Below are positions 32,974 to 36,128 of a stretch of 36,128 bases of DNA, piece by piece. The notes below the pieces were generated by a model, which saw nothing but the letters and a program-made list of their open reading frames with translations, was not told the DNA's origin and ran no database searches. The stretch spans positions 1-36,128 of the forward strand of contig JBAYUG010000027.1 of assembly GCA_041675325.1 (NCBI GenBank), read 5' to 3'. Within the stretch, counting starts at the first letter, position 1; each line of letters begins with the position of its first letter. A program made the translations under genes and the position numbers. This stretch comes from CAIKZJ01 sp041675325 (GTDB lineage: Bacteria; Bacteroidota; Ignavibacteria; Tepidaquicellales; Tepidaquicellaceae).

Positions 32974-33212
32974 TCTACAAACATGAAACCCCTACGGGGT
33001 ATTACAGACTTGCTATTTTATCAACCTTGCCAAATAAAATAATAAAACATTTGTCATCCCCGCATGTTTTTGGCGGGGATCTTCTCATAACGTATCTAAA
33101 ATTTCAAAATCTTTCACCACAGAGTTCACAGAGTCCACAGAGCCTTTATTAATATATCTTTCCAGCTATCTCTTGACTCCTATTCCCTATTCCCTGTCCC
33201 CTGTTCCCTGTT
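32974..33212. repeat. Intergenic cluster of four short repeat types
   Basis: The gap contains, in order, a short ACCCC-TAC-GGGGT hairpin (32988-33000), a CATCCCCG-type hairpin (stem arms 33056-33063 and 33073-33080), three CACAGAG words spaced nine bases (33113-33143), and a heptamer run of CCCTATT/CCCTGTT type (33179-33212) that reaches the asnS stop codon. It also has to hold the promoter of the NYN-domain gene. No gene or tRNA is seen. Confidence 0.75.
33179..33212. repeat. Heptamer tandem repeat directly after asnS
   Basis: Five imperfect seven-base units (CCTATTC, CCTATTC, CCTGTCC, CCTGTTC, CCTGTTC) run without a gap into the stop codon of asnS, which is read on the opposite strand. Similar heptamer tracts (STRR sequences) are known from filamentous cyanobacteria. 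Confidence 0.75.
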
Positions 33213-34547
33213 CTACGGTCTTATCCTATTCGGTCTTCTCGCAAACGGTATCGCTTCCCTTATATGGTCAAGATTACAAACCCAGCTTACCATTCTTTCA
33301 ATACCCAGCCCGAACCCCGAATGCGGAACGCTTCCATACCTTCTTAAATCAAGATACCATTCAAATTCTTCAATCGGCAGGTTATGTTCTTTTATTCTTT
33401 CAAGAAGAAAATCAAGATTGTCCTCTCTCTGCGAGCCGCCTATTATTTCTCCGAAACCTTCAGGCGCAAGCACATCAACTCCAAGCGCAACCTTAGGATT
33501 GTTCGGGTCACGTTTCATGTAAAAAGCTTTTGCTTCCGAAGGCCAGCGGTGAACCATAACCGGCTTATCGAAATCTTCAACAATCGCCTCTTCATGCGGA
33601 GCTCCGAAATCCTCTCCCCATGGGAACGGACGTATTTGCTCTTCTCCGTTTTCGGTTTTCCTGATTAATGGTATATCTTTCTTTCTTAAAATCTCTACTG
33701 CCTCATCATAAGTAACTCTCGGGAACGGTTTAATAACCTTCTCAAGTTTTGAAAGGTCTCTGCCGAGATAGTTCAGCTCCTGTTTCTTATTCTTTATAAC
33801 TCTCTGCACAACGTATGAAAGAAAGTCCTCGATTAAATTCATATTGTCGTCAATGTCATAGAATGCCATCTCAGGTTCCATCATCCAGAACTCTGTTATA
33901 TGTCTTCTTGTCATTGAGTTTTCTGCTCTGAACGTAGGACCGAGCGTGAAGACCTTGCCCAGTGCCATAGCACCCGACTCTGCATAAAGCTGTCCCGACT
34001 GTGAAAGATACGCTTTGCCAAGGTCAAAGTAATCCGTCGAGAAAAGCGTTGACGTTCCCTCGCATGCATTCGGTGTGAATATCGGTGCATCAAAAAGTAT
34101 AAACCCGTTGTTGTACATATAATCACGGATTGACTGTATAATCTCGTTCCTTACTCTCATAATAGCAGCCTGCTTTGGCGACCTCAGCCATAAGTGTCTT
34201 CTGTCTGCAAGAAAATCGACACCGTGTTCTTTCGGCGTTATCGGATACGGCTCTGCTATCGAAACTATCTCAAGACCGCTTACCTGCAGTTCAAAAACGT
34301 TTTCCTTCTTCGGATGCTTTGAAACAATGCCGTTAACAATAACGGACGATTCCTGTGTAAGCTTTCCGAAATCTTCCCATATCTTTTCGCTTACGCCGTT
34401 CTTGGCAACGACACCCTGTATAAGACCCGTGCCGTCCCTGAACTCAGGAAACATAAGCTTTCCCGAAGAACGGATATTGTACAGCCATCCTTTAATCGTA
34501 ACTTCTTTATCAACAAAGTCCGCTATCTTATCTATGTAAACCCACAT
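33213..34547 (-). CDS. asnS: Asparaginyl-tRNA synthetase
   Basis: A 444-residue class IIb aminoacyl-tRNA synthetase that charges tRNA(Asn). The N-terminal OB-fold anticodon-binding domain (about 1-105) begins VTIKGWLYNIRSSGKLMF. Motif 2 is in FRAENSMTRRHITEFWMMEPE, and motif 3 is GFGLGIERMV near the C-terminus. It ends with ARRPNRIRP, the normal family ending. ANACEGTSTLFSTDYFD marks it as AsnRS rather than AspRS. It starts 9 bases after the DUF5683 gene and probably shares its transcript. Confidence 0.95.
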   Translation of the reverse strand: MWVYIDKIADFVDKEVTIKGWLYNIRSSGKLMFPEFRDGTGLIQGVVAKNGVSEKIWEDFGKLTQESSVIVNGIVSKHPKKENVFELQVSGLEIVSIAEPYPITPKEHGVDFLADRRHLWLRSPKQAAIMRVRNEIIQSIRDYMYNNGFILFDAPIFTPNACEGTSTLFSTDYFDLGKAYLSQSGQLYAESGAMALGKVFTLGPTFRAENSMTRRHITEFWMMEPEMAFYDIDDNMNLIEDFLSYVVQRVIKNKKQELNYLGRDLSKLEKVIKPFPRVTYDEAVEILRKKDIPLIRKTENGEEQIRPFPWGEDFGAPHEEAIVEDFDKPVMVHRWPSEAKAFYMKRDPNNPKVALGVDVLAPEGFGEIIGGSQREDNLDFLLERIKEHNLPIEEFEWYLDLRRYGSVPHSGFGLGIERMVSWVCNLDHIREAIPFARRPNRIRP

Positions 34548-34556
34548 AATATTTTA

Positions 34557-35186
34557 TTATAAATTAATTTTTAAATTCATTAAACTTGTACTTCCTCTCA
34601 TTCCCTGAACCTTTATCTTATCGCTTACATCAAAATCAAATAAATGAGCGTCAACATAAGCATCAACAAGATTTATCAGATAAACCAGCCCTGCGTACAA
34701 ATAAAACTGGTCTCTCTGGTCTCTGTAAAATTCTCTCAGGTTTTTATACCTCACATCACCGCTCGGATTCTCAGGCGTCTGCGAGTTTGCGTATAATTCC
34801 CTGTAGTCAATATAATTGTTGTTATTCCTCACAATCTCGTAAGCAAAATATCCTCCTGCTGCCCATATTATCGGTATCTTCCAGTACGACTCATTGTAAA
34901 ATTGACCCGCACCCGGCAGCACTGCCGAAAAAATCATCGCCTTCGTAGGCGACCTTGTCATCTTATACGTGTATGCCGTATCCTTTTTCTTAATAGTATC
35001 CTTCAGTAAAAAATCGTTCAGCTCATATCTTGATTCGGGAAGAGTGCTCTTAAACATTCGCTCCTGTTGTGCAAACCCCGTACCGCAGCAGAGTGTAAAA
35101 ACAAACAAACACCCCCAAATGAAAAAAGCATCCTGCGGCTGCAAGATGCTTTTAACAGGTTCCCCAAACTTTAGTCTATACTTCAA
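34557..35186 (-). CDS. DUF5683-domain protein
   Basis: A protein of up to 209 residues. An N-terminal hydrophobic segment ending at GTGFAQ looks like a signal peptide. The DUF5683 core (about 76-200) begins MTRSPTKAMIFSAVLPGAGQFYNESYWKIP, a motif typical of small membrane-associated proteins of Bacteroidota-like bacteria, with a further segment around LYAGLVYLINLVDAYVDAHL. The start is unclear. TTG at 35186 gives an odd 21-residue stretch ahead of the hydrophobic core, and that stretch is encoded by a strong terminator-like hairpin. A start closer to the core (a TTG in LFVFTL) is possible. The function is unknown. Confidence 0.72.
   Translation of the reverse strand: MKYRLKFGEPVKSILQPQDAFFIWGCLFVFTLCCGTGFAQQERMFKSTLPESRYELNDFLLKDTIKKKDTAYTYKMTRSPTKAMIFSAVLPGAGQFYNESYWKIPIIWAAGGYFAYEIVRNNNNYIDYRELYANSQTPENPSGDVRYKNLREFYRDQRDQFYLYAGLVYLINLVDAYVDAHLFDFDVSDKIKVQGMRGSTSLMNLKINL
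35124..35153 (-). terminator. Rho-independent terminator behind secG
   Basis: On the - strand a 13-base-pair stem (one G-T pair) with a four-base loop is followed by a run of six T. It lies 43 bases after the secG stop. It also falls inside the reading frame assigned to the next gene, so either that frame starts later or the hairpin acts as a partial attenuator. Confidence 0.75.
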
Positions 35187-35195
35187 GTTTCAATT

Positions 35196-35561
35196 TTATG
35201 GCGTATTTTGATTTTGCTGTTGATTCTGCTGTTCAACCGGCATTTGCTGCTGCTGATTCGGAACATTCGGAGGAGGCAAAGTCTGTGACCCTGCGTTCTT
35301 CTGAATTATACTCTCGCTCGAACCGCTTCCGCCTTTACTGATATAAAGATTCAGCAATAATGAACCTGCCAGAAATACTACAGCCATTATAACCGTAGCC
35401 TTCGATAAAAAGTCCGAAGTCCTTCTTGCACCGAACATTGTCGTTACACCCGTTCCTGCAATCGGTCCCACAAGACCGCTGCCCTTCGATGATTGTAAAA
35501 GCACCGCTATTGTCATAAAGATGCATACAAGCACCAGAAATATTATAAGTATTGTTATCAT
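35196..35561 (-). CDS. secG: Preprotein translocase subunit SecG
   Basis: A 121-residue inner-membrane protein, the small accessory subunit of the SecYEG channel. Two membrane segments (about 2-22 and 50-70) flank the conserved loop LLQSSKGSGLVGPIAGTG and FGARRTSDFLSKAT. The C-terminal 45 residues are low complexity, rich in Gln, Asn and Pro. The ATG at 35561 was taken; a TTG two codons upstream is the alternative. No Shine-Dalgarno sequence is visible. Confidence 0.93.
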   Translation of the reverse strand: MITILIIFLVLVCIFMTIAVLLQSSKGSGLVGPIAGTGVTTMFGARRTSDFLSKATVIMAVVFLAGSLLLNLYISKGGSGSSESIIQKNAGSQTLPPPNVPNQQQQMPVEQQNQQQNQNTP

Positions 35562-36128
35562 AATCAATAAAGATAAAACTAAAATACCATTTTTTCAAGC
35601 CATAATTGCAATATCAGCTCGACTAAAAAGCAACATATTAGTTTTCAATAAGTATCATAAAAACATGTTGTTATGCTTGTTGTTTACCTTCTAATGATCT
35701 TAGTGTTGTGCTTTATTCAACAAATTAAATCTCTCTTTTGTGCTTTTGTGTTTTGGTGGTTCATATGCTCTTATCAATAAATTAAATCTCTTCTCAGCCC
35801 GACTGCTTAGGCAGTTGTCCTCTGTGAACTCAGTGGTGAAGAATATTTTTGTTCTTAGCAATAAATTAAATCTTTTCTCAGTGGTCTCTGTGAACTCAGT
35901 GGTGAAGAATATTTTTATTCTTAGCAATAAATTAAATCTTTTCTCAGTGGTCTCTGTGAACTCAGTGGTGAAAAATCTCTTCTTTGTGTTTTGGTGGTAA
36001 AATGCTCTTAGCAATAAATTAGAACTTTTCTCAGTGGTCTCTGTGAACTCAGTGGTGAAGAATATTTTTATTCTTAGCAATAAATTAAAGCTTTTCTCAG
36101 TGGTCTCTGTGCTACTATCCGTAAAAAT
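35562..36128. repeat. Non-coding region with 66-base CACAGAG-type tandem units
   Basis: From about 35700 to the window end, imperfect units recur with the anchor CAATAAATTA (or CAACAAATTA) at 35718, 35775, 35859, 35925, 36012 and 36078. The spacings are therefore 57, 84, 66, 87 and 66 bases. Each unit joins an AT-rich half (GAATATTTTTATTCTTAGC then AATAAATTAAATC) to a half with CTCAGTGGTCTCTGTGAACTC and GTGGTGAA, the complement of the CACAGAG words at the left edge. All spacings are multiples of three, so a - strand frame stays open by chance and would encode a FTTEFTETTEK repeat. The stretch 35562-35699 shows nothing distinct. Confidence 0.85.

Noticed and set aside
35700..36080. A 126-residue - strand open frame
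   Set aside because: It consists wholly of the repeat unit (FTTEFTETTEK) and stays open only because the unit spacings are multiples of three. No family, start signal or non-repeat sequence supports it.
35700..36128. CRISPR array
   Set aside because: The units are imperfect tandem copies that include the stretches between anchors; there are no unique spacers of even length and no cas genes.

Overview
The window reads as a chromosomal segment of an AT-rich, Gram-negative bacterium of the Bacteroidota/Ignavibacteriota/Chlorobi group, most likely an ignavibacterium-like lineage. The clearest clue is a secreted endonuclease I whose C-terminus is a type IX secretion (T9SS) sorting domain with the NYPNPFNP motif and a KFTLIK ending. 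A fused E1 alpha-beta 2-oxoacid dehydrogenase, a DUF5683 protein and mostly weak Shine-Dalgarno signals fit the same assignment. The taxon is inferred from families only; there is no rRNA or tRNA gene in the window.

Left edge (1-299): intergenic DNA with degenerate CACAGAG-type and CGCAAAG-type repeats. From 300 to 15534 fifteen genes lie on the + strand with little or no spacing and a single clear terminator at the end: a YfhO-family membrane protein, a biotin carboxylase and its biotin carrier, a PrsW intramembrane protease, an eight-gene surface-glycan block (five GT2, two GT4-like and one further GT-B glycosyltransferase would be the wrong split; the actual order is GT2, Wzx flippase, GT4, GT2, TuaH-like GT, GT2, GT2, GT4), then nadD and a Yip1 membrane protein. 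The middle of the glycan block is visibly more AT-rich than the carboxylase genes.

From 15589 to 18045 a fused E1 dehydrogenase runs on the - strand. A 407-base AT-rich region separates it from the divergent rho - RNase G - nuoG-like group (18453-23030), which joins transcription termination and RNA decay genes to an orphan, shortened complex I subunit. Next come a small membrane protein (-), a DUF4349 lipoprotein (+), a YbjQ-family protein (-), and a + strand group of a standalone RapZ C-terminal domain, the T9SS-exported nuclease and an exported M3 oligopeptidase.

From 29121 to 32973 a - strand operon runs NYN-domain nuclease-like protein, HD-domain protein, ABC ATPase, ABC-2 permease, lipoprotein. 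A 239-base gap (32974-33212) is packed with four kinds of short repeat. On the - strand beyond it, secG, a DUF5683 protein and asnS form a group. The right edge (35562-36128) is non-coding and dominated by 66-base tandem units of the same CACAGAG repeat family, in the opposite orientation to the left edge.

Most of the window is housekeeping and envelope biology. I do not see a convincing complete new defence or mobile system. The items most worth a second look are the repeat family present at three places, the RapZ-C/nuclease/peptidase operon, the NYN-HD-ABC-lipoprotein operon, the secG terminator that falls inside the reading frame of the next gene, and the glycan block without a recognisable polymerase.
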